DNA of 45,986 nt from Salinarchaeum sp. (GTDB lineage: Archaea > Halobacteriota > Halobacteria > Halobacteriales > SKNY01): contig SKNY01000035.1 of assembly GCA_007123105.1 (NCBI GenBank), positions 1 to 45,986 of the forward strand, written 5' to 3'. The position numbers and the translations under genes were made by a program. Each line of letters starts with the position of its first letter. The first letter of the stretch is position 1. Below, one piece after another: positions 1 to 9,343 of this stretch. The notes beneath the pieces were generated by a model, which was given only the letters and a program-made list of their open reading frames with translations, was not told the origin of the DNA and searched no databases.

Positions 1-2
1 AG

Positions 3-377
3 GATGTGTTCTCCGTCGTCATCGATCACGGGCAGTGCCCGGACGAACAATCGTATGCGTACTGCATCGAAGACATCGATGACGCAGTCCCAGCGGTGAC
101 CGTCCTCGCCAACACGACCGCCCTACAAGCCGTCCACGATGGATATTACCTCCAACTCGCCGTGCACGAAGCAGGCGCGTATGGTGTTGGCGACCATACG
201 GTACGTACCGACTCCCCTTGTCTTTTCCAGCTCGGACCCGATAGCTTCACGGTCGGAGAGCCGAGTCGGCGATTTCGGGATATCGAGGTCATGATTGACG
301 ATGAACGGTTTGAGCTCGAAATGCCGACCGATGCCGCGGTTCCGCCACAAACGACGATCGACACCTTCCCGGACTAG
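3..377 (+). CDS. C-terminal fragment of polysaccharide lyase family 8 (hyaluronate/chondroitin/xanthan lyase-like); 5' end outside window
   Basis: Open reading frame continues to the left edge; 'DVFSVVIDHGQCPDEQSYAYCI' resembles the PL8 C-terminal beta-domain motif (dHG..P....YaY). Confidence 0.65.
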   Translation, partial: DVFSVVIDHGQCPDEQSYAYCIEDIDDAVPAVTVLANTTALQAVHDGYYLQLAVHEAGAYGVGDHTVRTDSPCLFQLGPDSFTVGEPSRRFRDIEVMIDDERFELEMPTDAAVPPQTTIDTFPD

Positions 378-1483
378 CGTTCCCCGGAGAGCGCTTCGTA
401 CACCGCGTAGTAGGCCGGTTTGGGGTCGCTGCCGCCGTCGAAGAGCAGTGGATCATCAGTGAGGTCCGGGAACCATCCCGGGACCCACGAATCCGTGTCG
501 CGGACGCCCCATGTCACCATCGTATCGATCCCCTCGCGCACACAGAGTGCCGTGAGGTCGGCGTAAAACTCTGCCTGTGCCGCGCGATGATCGTCCGGTT
601 TCTGCGCCGCCTGATACGCGACATCGACCTCAGTGAACGCGACCTCAAGGCCCAATTTCTGAAACCGCCGGACGTTTTCGGCGACCGATGCCAAGTCGGG
701 GGTCGAGTGTAACGCATGCATCTGGAATCCGATCCCGTCGACGGGGACATCTCGGTCGAGCAGTCGACCGATCAGTCGGTAGATGCCGTCTGATTTGTCG
801 TTTACCTCTTCCGCACCGTAATCGTTGTAGTAGAGATCGGCATCGGACACCTCGTCTGCCCACGAAAAGGCAGCATCCAGATACTCCTCCCCGATGGCGT
901 CGTACCAGACCGTCTCTCGCAACGAACCGTCATCGAGTACGGCCTCGTTCACGACATCCCACTCGTCGATGCGACCGCGGTAGCGTCCGGCCACCGTATA
1001 CACATGCTCGCGGAGGAAGGATTCGACTTGGTCTGGCGTGCGTTCCCAGCCACGGAACCAGTCCGGCTGTTGGTTGTGCCACACCAGTGTATGGCCTCGG
1101 ATGTCCATGTCGTATGCCGTCCCGAAGTTCACGATTGCATCGGCATCCGAAAAGTCATACACGCCCGGTTCGGGCCGGAGCGGCCCCATTTTGAGGGCAT
1201 TTTCCGTAGTAATAACGTTGAATTCCTTCCGCAGGAGATCCCGGTAGTGAGGATCCGTCCGGAGCGTCCCGCCAGATACGGCGGCACCGATGCCGAACGA
1301 GGCCGCGTCGGCCACGTCCCGCAACGTCTGAGCAGTTGGCATACGCAGCATGTCAACGAGCCATTGGATAAGCGCATCGGCGGGGTACTCTTGTACGATC
1401 AAGTACCAATCAGTGCGTCGCGAGCGCCAAGAAGCGATCGTGGCGCGAACATGCCGTATGGCCACCAACGTCGTGTAGATCAT
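374..1483 (-). CDS. GH10 endo-1,4-beta-xylanase
   Basis: GH10 motifs GHTLVWHNQQPDWF, EWDVVNEAV (acid/base Glu), GIGFQMHAL, LEVAFTEVDV (nucleophile Glu), TWGVRDTDSW. Start set at the internal Met at 1483 because the ORF 5' extension overlaps sfsA. Confidence 0.9.
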   Translation of the reverse strand: MIYTTLVAIRHVRATIASWRSRRTDWYLIVQEYPADALIQWLVDMLRMPTAQTLRDVADAASFGIGAAVSGGTLRTDPHYRDLLRKEFNVITTENALKMGPLRPEPGVYDFSDADAIVNFGTAYDMDIRGHTLVWHNQQPDWFRGWERTPDQVESFLREHVYTVAGRYRGRIDEWDVVNEAVLDDGSLRETVWYDAIGEEYLDAAFSWADEVSDADLYYNDYGAEEVNDKSDGIYRLIGRLLDRDVPVDGIGFQMHALHSTPDLASVAENVRRFQKLGLEVAFTEVDVAYQAAQKPDDHRAAQAEFYADLTALCVREGIDTMVTWGVRDTDSWVPGWFPDLTDDPLLFDGGSDPKPAYYAVYEALSGER

Positions 1484-1533
1484 GGCCGGACAACCGAAGC
1501 GATCCTGTACCCGGTCGTCGTATGATCCTGTGA

Positions 1534-2256
1534 ATGGTGCGGCTACTCTCGCTCCGGGAGCCGTTTGTATCCGGACGCATCGTCGATCGACCAAACAGGT
1601 TCGTCATCCGAGTACGGTTTACTGACGATGTTGCCCGGGCACATCTGGCTGATCCGGGGGCACTTGAGGGAATCGTCGAGCCGGGTATGGAAATCCTCTG
1701 TCGGCATGCCCCCGCCCCGGATCGAACGACCGACTACGACGCTCTCGCCGTTCGTGTCGAGGATATGTATGTCAGCCTCCGCGCGAGCCTCGCAAACGAG
1801 CTCTTCGCGCGAGCGATCGAGGCCGCCGCCCTCCCGAAATTCGCGAACTACCGAATCGACCGGCGCGAGCCGGCGCTACCCGATCACGGACGAACCGATT
1901 TTCTCCTGGTGTCGGACAGTAGCGACCCATGCTACGTCGAGGTCAAGTCATGTACCCACGTGGACGGTGAGGAGGCGAAATTTCCGGATCGACAGACCGA
2001 ACGCGGCAGGCGACATCTTCGGAGCCTGGAATCACTCGTCGAAAATGGCCACCGGGCAGCGCTGGTGTTCGTCGTCCAGCGTCCCGATGCGACCAGGGTT
2101 CGCCCGTACCGGTCAGTCGATCCCGAATTTGCCACCCTCCTGGCCCGGGTCGAACGGGCAGGTGTTACCGTCACGGCATGTACAACGGCGTTCGAACCCC
2201 CGATCTATCGGCTGGATCGGCCGACCGTGCCGGTCGTACCGGCTGAGGACGGATGA
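1534..2256 (+). CDS. sfsA: SfsA family (sugar fermentation stimulation protein)
   Basis: GRTDFLLV...CYVEVKSCTHV....AKFPDRQTERGRRHLRSLESL and ALVFVVQRPDA are SfsA signatures. Confidence 0.88.
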   Translation: MVRLLSLREPFVSGRIVDRPNRFVIRVRFTDDVARAHLADPGALEGIVEPGMEILCRHAPAPDRTTDYDALAVRVEDMYVSLRASLANELFARAIEAAALPKFANYRIDRREPALPDHGRTDFLLVSDSSDPCYVEVKSCTHVDGEEAKFPDRQTERGRRHLRSLESLVENGHRAALVFVVQRPDATRVRPYRSVDPEFATLLARVERAGVTVTACTTAFEPPIYRLDRPTVPVVPAEDG

Positions 2257-2869
2257 GGGATCACAACATCGGATGTGATGGGGGAGTAGTCCGGGCGCGA
2301 CCATCCATGAGAGCCACACCTGAGTGCGGATTGAACATCGGTGAGTATAGTAACTCCATATTGTCATATCGTCATGATAACTGTCACGGCAATCATACCG
2401 GGTAGTATGGGACGATTCACGCAATGACGGACCCTTCTGTTCGGATGTGGAAGCATTGCTGTGATCGCGTCGGTCCCGGCATTCGGTTCGGTATCGAAAC
2501 CGGTTGAGTTCGACAGGTACCTCAGACTGTTGCACATCGTCGGGACGTCCTTCGTGGTGCTTGCAATCCTTGACGCCGTGTTGGAATGGGCGGCCTTGTT
2601 CGGCCCCCATTCCCTGGGCCGTCGGGCTCTGGACGCTTGCGACGATCGGATCCAGCGCTCGCACAATGGTGCAACCACCGCCGGGCGGCGGCGTGTACTT
2701 TGGACCGATGTTCGTCGGAGTGGCACCCATACCCTCGCCGCGACGCTGTTGGTTCGCAGTGGCACTCAAGTCGTCATCCCCACGGCACGATAGCCGATCC
2801 TGCTCGATCTGCGGCCTTAAGCGCCGGTAGTCCGCCTCCTTTTTGTCCTCCCCCGTTGGTCGGCGATAC

Positions 2870-3922
2870 ATGACCGAATCGAGACGCGTTGTGACCGTCG
2901 ACGGCGAGGGAACGATCTACCTCGCCGATGAGCCATGCCCAACACCCGGCCGCGGGGAGGTAGCGATCGACGTGAAAGCGTCGTTGATCACGCCCGGAAG
3001 TGGCGCGACACCTGTTGCGAATCGGCGGTCCGATCCCGATCCGGATCGCGAGCATCGAAAGCGAGGCTACCAGGCGGCAGGCCGTATCCGTGACCTTGGT
3101 CCGGACGTCGATATCTTCGAGGTCGGAGATCGCGTCGCGTGTATGGGCAGTGGGTATGCGTTTCACGCCGATGTTGACGTCGTCCCCCAACACCTGGTGG
3201 TGCCGTTGCCGGACGGCGTATCGTATGCGGAGGGCGCGGCGAACCACCTAGCAGCAACCGGTCTCCATGCGGTACGACGCGGGGCGGTCTCGGTCGGTGA
3301 GTTCGTCACCGTCGTCGGACTCGGGCTCGTGGGACAGCTCACCGGACAACTTGCCGGAATTGCAGGCGGTCGAGTCGCTGGTGTCGATCTGTTGGATGGA
3401 CGTGTTCGCACGGCGCGATCGGTCGGGTTCGATTTGGCCGTGTCCGCAGACGAGGATGCCGTGGATACCGTGCGCTCGTTCACCGACGATCGTGGCATCG
3501 ATTGCGGCGTGATCGCATTTGGTGGTGAGGGTACTGCGGCGTTCGAGCAGCTCTTGGAGATGACCAAGACCGCCCCAGACGGCCATCGGTATGGCCGGAT
3601 TGTTATTGTCGGCGGAGCACACGTCGCCGCCGATTACCCAACGGCCCTCGGGAACATGGACGTCCGCGCAGCCTCGCGTCCGGGGCCTGGGTATCACGAC
3701 TCCGATTGGGAACGAGGAATGTCCTACCCAACCAGCTATCGCGGTGATATCGAGTGGACGACGCGTCGCAACCTCCTCGAGTCGGTACGGCTCATCGACG
3801 AGGGCCGATTGGACGTCGAATCGCTCATCACGCATCGGTTCGATCTGGAGGACGCGTCAGCCGGGTACGACGTCCTCATCGATGATCCAAACGAGGCCCT
3901 GGGAGTCGTGTTCGAACCGTAG
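2870..3922 (+). CDS. MDR-type (zinc-binding-dehydrogenase-like) oxidoreductase without canonical catalytic Cys/GHE
   Basis: GRGEVAIDVKASLITPGSG...YQAAGRI..LG..V..F.VGDRVACMG, GEFVTVVGLGLVGQLTGQLA Rossmann motif. Confidence 0.8.
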   Translation: MTESRRVVTVDGEGTIYLADEPCPTPGRGEVAIDVKASLITPGSGATPVANRRSDPDPDREHRKRGYQAAGRIRDLGPDVDIFEVGDRVACMGSGYAFHADVDVVPQHLVVPLPDGVSYAEGAANHLAATGLHAVRRGAVSVGEFVTVVGLGLVGQLTGQLAGIAGGRVAGVDLLDGRVRTARSVGFDLAVSADEDAVDTVRSFTDDRGIDCGVIAFGGEGTAAFEQLLEMTKTAPDGHRYGRIVIVGGAHVAADYPTALGNMDVRAASRPGPGYHDSDWERGMSYPTSYRGDIEWTTRRNLLESVRLIDEGRLDVESLITHRFDLEDASAGYDVLIDDPNEALGVVFEP

Positions 3923-3975
3923 GTTTTCTTCCGAATTTCGGTAGAATGATGCGGTGAGTCCACGCCAGCCCCGAT

Positions 3976-4740
3976 ATGGACATCGAGTGGGACGCGATCA
4001 ATCACGTCACGAAGGTCGATCCGGCAAAACCACTGCCGGCCGACCTCGCGATCCTTCGAGAAACCGACCTGATCATGGTCGGCGGCTCGGACGACGTGAC
4101 GGCTGAGAACACCCAACAGGCGGTCACCAGCATCCGCGAAGCGGTCCCCTCGATACCGATCGTCCAGGAACCGTACGATTCGAGTCACGTCTCGAGTGAG
4201 ACGATCGACGCGGTCGACCGGGTTGCAGTCCCCGCCGTCTTCAACGGAGATAGAGACCACTTTGTCGCCAAACACCTCGATTTCTTCACCGAGATCTGTC
4301 GCAAGCCGAAGGCGGTCACGGGTGCCTCGTTGCCGGTCGTCGGGGAGGTTATTGCGACCAAGGGTCGGGAAGCGGTTCGTGAGGTGGCGTCGGTGATCAT
4401 GGCCGAGGGCTACGTGATTCAAAATCTCGACTCGAAAGCAGCGACGCTCACCGGCGTCGAGCGGACCCTCAGTGTCGAAGAAGTCGCCGGCGCCGCCCTG
4501 GCCACCGAGATGTTTTATAACTTTCCGATCTTCTACATCGAATACTCGGGTACCTACGGTGGAACTGAAGACGTAACGGCTGCCGAGCCGTACCTTGAGG
4601 AGACGGTATTGCTCTACGGTGGCGGGATCAGAAGTCGCGAGCAAACAGAGCAAATCCTCGCCGCAGGAGCGGACGCAATCGTCGTCGGCGATTGTTTTCA
4701 CGACGATCCGGACCGATTCGTCCGGACGATTCCAGGGTGA
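3976..4740 (+). CDS. Geranylgeranylglyceryl-phosphate synthase family (PcrB/GGGPS-like)
   Basis: NHVTKVDPAKPL, IMVGGSDDVT, GYVIQNLDSKAATLT, PIFYIEYSGTYG, LLYGGGIRSREQ..ILAAGADAIVVGD. Confidence 0.85.
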   Translation: MDIEWDAINHVTKVDPAKPLPADLAILRETDLIMVGGSDDVTAENTQQAVTSIREAVPSIPIVQEPYDSSHVSSETIDAVDRVAVPAVFNGDRDHFVAKHLDFFTEICRKPKAVTGASLPVVGEVIATKGREAVREVASVIMAEGYVIQNLDSKAATLTGVERTLSVEEVAGAALATEMFYNFPIFYIEYSGTYGGTEDVTAAEPYLEETVLLYGGGIRSREQTEQILAAGADAIVVGDCFHDDPDRFVRTIPG

Positions 4741-4785
4741 TCAAATGATATGAGTTGGGCTTCACAACTGCTGTCGAGGAAGCAG

Positions 4786-5646
4786 TCACGTGTCGTTTAG
4801 TGTCTCCCAGTAACGCAGGATGGTCGTCGCGTCCCCGACGTCTTCGTGTTGTTCTTTGAAGCCCATGCCGAACTTGTACGCCTCGAACACGGCGTTGGTA
4901 ATCGGGGTTGCAGTCCCGCGATCTCGGGCAACTTCGAGGGCGTAGCCAATGTCCTTATGCCAGATAGCCAACCCACCCAATCCGCTGATCGACTGGGTGA
5001 AGTCACGGTCGAGGTACCCTTCGTCGATATCGAGTTCGAGAAACTCGCGGTAGATCGCGGGATCGAGCCCACAGTCCCGCGCAAAGGCCACGATCTCTGC
5101 ATCGACGGCCGTCTGGGAGGCGTATCGGACCTGCAGGATGAGCTTGAACGTCTGGGCTTCGGCTGGTGAACCGATCCGTACATGATTGCGAGAGAGTACC
5201 TCGATGAGCGGGCGCGCAATCTCGTAGTCTTCATCGTCGGCGCCCACCATCATGTGAATGCCACCGACCGGTGCCGCCCTGGTCAGCGGAGCAGTGACGA
5301 ACGCGTGATTGTGGTCGTGACACCACTCAGCTGCGGCGGTGGCGACTGCGGGCCCGGTCGTGGTGGTGTCGATGATGATGCCATCGGTCGCGAGGGTTGC
5401 ACAGATCCCGTCTGGCCCCTCGAGTAGCCCAGTCACCTCAGGACCACCAGGCACGGCAAGTACCACAGCATCGACCTGCTCTGCCACCGCCGTTGGAGAG
5501 TCCTTCCATGTCCCGCCTCGCTTCTCGAGGACTGATTCACACGCGGCGTTCACGTCGTATCCGTACACCTCGTAGTCGGCATCGACTAAGGCCTCGACGA
5601 GCCGGCGACCGATGAATCCGATGCCGATGACGCCAATTCGTTCCAT
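4786..5646 (-). CDS. NAD(P)-dependent beta-hydroxyacid dehydrogenase (3-hydroxyisobutyrate/tartronate semialdehyde reductase family)
   Basis: MERIGVIGIGFIGRRLVEAL; DTTTTGP; APLTRAAPVGGIHMMVGA; catalytic Lys in TFKLILQ. Confidence 0.88.
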   Translation of the reverse strand: MERIGVIGIGFIGRRLVEALVDADYEVYGYDVNAACESVLEKRGGTWKDSPTAVAEQVDAVVLAVPGGPEVTGLLEGPDGICATLATDGIIIDTTTTGPAVATAAAEWCHDHNHAFVTAPLTRAAPVGGIHMMVGADDEDYEIARPLIEVLSRNHVRIGSPAEAQTFKLILQVRYASQTAVDAEIVAFARDCGLDPAIYREFLELDIDEGYLDRDFTQSISGLGGLAIWHKDIGYALEVARDRGTATPITNAVFEAYKFGMGFKEQHEDVGDATTILRYWETLNDT

Positions 5647-5709
5647 ACCTCGGGGCCAGTGCCTGCCGGAGAGATAAATCACGGTGGTCACAGAACCACC
5701 ACCGGGAGG

Positions 5710-5715
5710 TTTATT
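5710..5715 (+). promoter_or_regulatory. TATA-box candidate (TTTATT), leaderless promoter of M24 peptidase gene
   Basis: Centred about 27 nt upstream of ATG 5740. Confidence 0.5.
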
Positions 5716-5739
5716 CGACGGCCGAACGGACGCTGGCCG

Positions 5740-6822
5740 ATGGTGCTCGATCGGCTCCAACGACAACTCGACGGCACCGCAGCCGTCGTCGGTCCCGGCG
5801 CGAACTTACGGTATCTGACCGGATTTACGGGGGAACGAGACCGCGCCCTCGCGCTCCTCCTCACCGAGGAAGACTGCATCGCGGTGACGGCCGCCGGCTA
5901 CGAGACGCAGGTCCGCCAAGAAATGGGTCTCACGTCGGTGTCGACGGTGCCGACTAACGATCCAGTGTCGATCGGCGAGCGTATTGCAGACCTGCTCCAC
6001 CAGCGCGATTCACACACCGTCTTCGTCGATGAGGAACTTCCGATGGGTATCGGCCGTTCGATCGCAGGTGATCTGCAGTGGGAGCTCGTCGACGGACGGG
6101 ACATCTTTGATCCGCTCCGACGGGTGAAAACAGCTGCCGAGCGAGCCGCGTTGCGGCGCTCGGCGGCCGTTGCCGACGAGGTGCGTGCCGCCACCATCGA
6201 GATCGGTGCGGACGTTGTGGGATTGACCGAGGCAGCACTCGCACGTCGTATCCACGCAATGCTCGTCGAACGTGGTGGTGCAGGCCCCGCGTTTCCCATC
6301 GTGGTCGCGAGCGGTCCACACGGTGCAGCGCCGTTGTCCCATCGGCACGGCAATCGGCTAATCCGATCGGGGGAGCCAGTCGTACTTGATTTTGGCACGA
6401 TCGTCGACGGGTATGCGAGCGATCAGACCAGCACGGTCGTATTTGACGGAACGCCGCCATCGGAATTTCCTGCCGCGTTTGCCGCTGTTGAGGCGGCCCT
6501 CGATGCCGGCGTCGGAGCGGTTCGTCCGGGACGTGACGCCGCCGAACTCGACGAAATCGTCCGCAACGAACTCGACGAACGGGGATTCAGAGATGCGTTT
6601 ACCACCGGAACCGGACATGGTATCGGCCTCCGAGCGCACGAACCGCCGACAATCGGGCCGGATGCCGACGACGTGCTCGAACCTGGGATGGCGATCACGA
6701 TCGAGCCGGGCATCTATCTCCCGGAACGATTCGGCGTCCGCCTCGAAACAGTCGTCATCGTAACCGACAAAGGTGGCGAATCCATCAACGACGTCCATCG
6801 CGAATGGCGGTTGGCCGACTAA
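5740..6822 (+). CDS. M24 family metallopeptidase (Xaa-Pro aminopeptidase-like)
   Basis: Metal ligands in VLDFGTIVDGYASDQTSTV, GTGHGIGL, ITIEPGIY, RLETVVIV; N-terminal creatinase-like domain NLRYLTGFTG. Confidence 0.9.
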   Translation: MVLDRLQRQLDGTAAVVGPGANLRYLTGFTGERDRALALLLTEEDCIAVTAAGYETQVRQEMGLTSVSTVPTNDPVSIGERIADLLHQRDSHTVFVDEELPMGIGRSIAGDLQWELVDGRDIFDPLRRVKTAAERAALRRSAAVADEVRAATIEIGADVVGLTEAALARRIHAMLVERGGAGPAFPIVVASGPHGAAPLSHRHGNRLIRSGEPVVLDFGTIVDGYASDQTSTVVFDGTPPSEFPAAFAAVEAALDAGVGAVRPGRDAAELDEIVRNELDERGFRDAFTTGTGHGIGLRAHEPPTIGPDADDVLEPGMAITIEPGIYLPERFGVRLETVVIVTDKGGESINDVHREWRLAD

Positions 6823-7160
6823 CTGACCAGCAGCCAGGCACATCCGAACGCGAGTACCGACACAACGAGGTTACCGACGGCGTTTATTACAGCGAGGTCT
6901 GGGCGGTCCCGTTCCCAGAGCTCGACCGTCTGGTAGCTGAACGACGAGAACGTGGTAAATGCCCCACAGAAGCCGATGCCGACGAGCAGCGTAACTGGCC
7001 TGGACACTCCCGCGAACAGCATGATGCCCAACACAAAACTACCGAGTACATTCACGACGAGCGTAGCCCACGGAAAGGACCGACTAGCTAGTAACTGACT
7101 GACCACGTACCGGAACCATGCCCCGAATACACCGCCGATGCCGACGAGCACCACTTCCAT
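6819..7160 (-). CDS. crcB: Fluoride efflux channel CrcB/Fluc
   Basis: GIGGVFGAWFRYVVSQLL, TLVVNVLGSFVLG, GFCGAFTTFSSFSYQ. Confidence 0.93.
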   Translation of the reverse strand: MEVVLVGIGGVFGAWFRYVVSQLLASRSFPWATLVVNVLGSFVLGIMLFAGVSRPVTLLVGIGFCGAFTTFSSFSYQTVELWERDRPDLAVINAVGNLVVSVLAFGCAWLLVS

Positions 7161-7592
7161 TTATGGCTCACTTCCGCTGGGAAGGATTCCGTTATTCGAA
7201 CGTTTGATCACGACGTAACGACTCGCCAGGATGCCGGCGATTCCTGTTGAGTAGCTAGCCACGACATAGGCGATGGCGATCGCGGGAGCAGTGGTGGCGA
7301 CATCCGCGATAAACGTACTGTATGTCGTAAACGACGAGAAGAAGCCGGTACCAGCAATCAGACGGTGCTGGCGGCCCAGGTAGCGGTCGGCCCGTGCGTC
7401 AAACAACAACAGACCAAGGCCAAACGAGCCAACGGCGTTAACGACGAGCGTCACCAGCAATCCTTCGCTGGCGATGGCTCCGAGCAGGAACCGGAGAGTC
7501 GCCCCGAAAAAGCCGCCGATCCCGATAAGCACGAACACGCGACCGTGGCCACGAAAGGACCGGCTCGATATTCCTCGGGCGCTCACGGTCAC
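7161..7592 (-). CDS. crcB: Fluoride efflux channel CrcB/Fluc (second subunit)
   Basis: GIGGFFGATLRFLLGA, TLVVNAVGSFGLG, GFFSSFTTYSTF. Stop abuts the ATG of the next crcB. Confidence 0.9.
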   Translation of the reverse strand: MTVSARGISSRSFRGHGRVFVLIGIGGFFGATLRFLLGAIASEGLLVTLVVNAVGSFGLGLLLFDARADRYLGRQHRLIAGTGFFSSFTTYSTFIADVATTAPAIAIAYVVASYSTGIAGILASRYVVIKRSNNGILPSGSEP

Positions 7593-7648
7593 CGTCTCGT
7601 AGAATACTCCCGACTAGTTGCTCCTAACGATGCCGATTTTCACTGGTC

Positions 7649-7963
7649 TCAGCGCAGCCGGACAGCCGTGCCGTAGGCTATGACTTCGGCCCCACCCTGC
7701 ACGACGGTCGAGGTTTCGAATCGGACGTTTACGACGGCATCGGCCTCAACCTCCGCGGCGTCAGCTTCCATGCGAGACAGCGCCTCGTCTCGGGCATTTG
7801 AGAGCAGCCGAGAGTATGCCTTGAGCTCACCGCCCGTTACGTTGCGGACGAGTTGCGTGACATCGCGGCCGATGTTCCGTGCCTCGACTGTACTCCCGCG
7901 GACCACTCCGATTGACTCGTCGATCTCCGCGCCGGCAATCGTCTCCGTGGTAACCATCTTCAT
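7649..7963 (-). CDS. YbjQ/UPF0145 family protein
   Basis: Start at internal Met: MKMVTTETIAGAEIDESIGVVRGSTVEARNIGRD...AYSRLLSNARDEALSRMEADA..ADAVVNVRFETS typical of YbjQ. Confidence 0.9.
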   Translation of the reverse strand: MKMVTTETIAGAEIDESIGVVRGSTVEARNIGRDVTQLVRNVTGGELKAYSRLLSNARDEALSRMEADAAEVEADAVVNVRFETSTVVQGGAEVIAYGTAVRLR

Positions 7964-8000
7964 CCCGTCGGGGATGTGTCTCAAGATCCTAAAGCTGCTA

Positions 8001-8942
8001 TCAATCCAGTCCGTAGTAGCCAGTTCCCGGTGCGTGGGCAATTCCCTGCCAGCGGGCGATTACCGGTACGCCGTCCATCTTCCTGACGCACAGCTGGCGC
8101 CGCATGGTTTGATCCTGGTCGACTTCGGTCAACCGGATGTCGATCTTGCCGTCCATCGCATGGGTCATATCGAGCGGGAACGCGTCCGGATCGCCGGCCG
8201 TCGCGCCGGCAAAGATCGGCACGAACCGCCCCTTGCAAATGCGGGCACGGATGTCCTTGACGAACTGGTGTGCCCTGATCGGGGGGACGGTCGTCGCAAA
8301 CTCGGTAAGCGAGTCGATGATTACGTAGCCCCGATTAAACATCGCACCCTCGCGGACCGTGCGAACGAGCACGTTGCCCAATTCCTGGACGTCCGTTGGA
8401 TCGCGGAGGGTCCGCGTCCGTGGTTCGACAAAGCGCAGCACGTGTTCGATCCAGGACCCGCGACGGGAATCGACGGTCGTGCCTGGTTCTTCGTATCGAG
8501 TGAAACAATCGATTATCTCGAGCTGTCCGGCTTCAAGAAACGGGAGTATGTTCCAATCCAATAAGAGGAACTGTTCGACGACGGAGATTGGCGTGTCGTT
8601 GAATGAGACGAGGACGACGGGCTCACCGGCAAGTAGTCGCCGCCAGGCGAGTTCGGCGTGAATCGCCGCCTCGAGTCCGTCATCCTCGCCGACGAGGAGG
8701 ACGCATGCGTTGCGTGGCATCCCGTACGGCAGGTCGACGTCAATTGGACCGACACCAGTCGAGGTTAGTTTCTCAGCGGGGACAACCGGTAAGCCGGCGA
8801 CGCCGATATCGCGGCAGGTGGCGGAGCAGAACCGTCCCCCGGCATCTTCGACGACGGTCCCCGCATGGGAAATCGGATAGCCACAACAGCCACACCTCGG
8901 TTGGTCGAATTCCGACGGTGGGTAATATCGCGGGGATTGCAT
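8001..8942 (-). CDS. KaiC/RAD55-like (HTR-like) ATPase with N-terminal Cys-rich putative zinc finger
   Basis: N-terminal CGCCGYPI...GGRFCSATCRD; RecA-like core PYGMPRNACVLLVGEDDGLEAAIHAELAWRRLLAGEPVVLVSFNDTP, YVIIDSLTEFATT. Confidence 0.7.
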   Translation of the reverse strand: MQSPRYYPPSEFDQPRCGCCGYPISHAGTVVEDAGGRFCSATCRDIGVAGLPVVPAEKLTSTGVGPIDVDLPYGMPRNACVLLVGEDDGLEAAIHAELAWRRLLAGEPVVLVSFNDTPISVVEQFLLLDWNILPFLEAGQLEIIDCFTRYEEPGTTVDSRRGSWIEHVLRFVEPRTRTLRDPTDVQELGNVLVRTVREGAMFNRGYVIIDSLTEFATTVPPIRAHQFVKDIRARICKGRFVPIFAGATAGDPDAFPLDMTHAMDGKIDIRLTEVDQDQTMRRQLCVRKMDGVPVIARWQGIAHAPGTGYYGLD

Positions 8943-9343
8943 GACAATCGATGCTTCGGGCCGGGTTACGTTCAAACCCAGCCCCCAGTCGAGCCGTGTG
9001 GGATCAGTATCTGGTCGGATCAAAAAGCGGCTGGTTCACCGTCCGTCTCTGGGAACCAATGGCCATCGACGAGGGGTTTCGGAATCGCGCTCTGGCGAGC
9101 GGCAAAGGGCAGGTACGCGACGACTGATGACGGTTCGACTGCGGCCGGAACTGTTCAGCTTTAGACGGTCCAGGGGTGTCGGAGTGGTGGCTCCAGTAGA
9201 ACCGGCCTCTGGCCAGGGAATCGCGAACATGCCTGCGGAAACCAACATTGTTCAATCTGTCAAATGGACCGCCTGCACATGGAGCAACCTGGCGACGCCG
9301 GTGAGTCGATACGATCAAGCAAACGCCCGCTCCGTGCAGGCAC

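Noticed and set aside
2113-2871. 252-aa minus-strand ORF spanning the sfsA 3' end and the gap
   Set aside because: Low-complexity composition without hydrophobic core or motifs and overlaps the sfsA coding end.
3736-4701. 321-aa minus-strand ORF opposite the GGGPS-like and MDR genes
   Set aside because: Antisense to two genes with clear family motifs; composition (Arg/Asp-rich shadow) and no recognisable motif indicate a high-GC spurious ORF.
7593-7648. Fluoride riboswitch upstream of crcB
   Set aside because: The short intergenic region shows no recognisable crcB-motif core; not supportable by eye.
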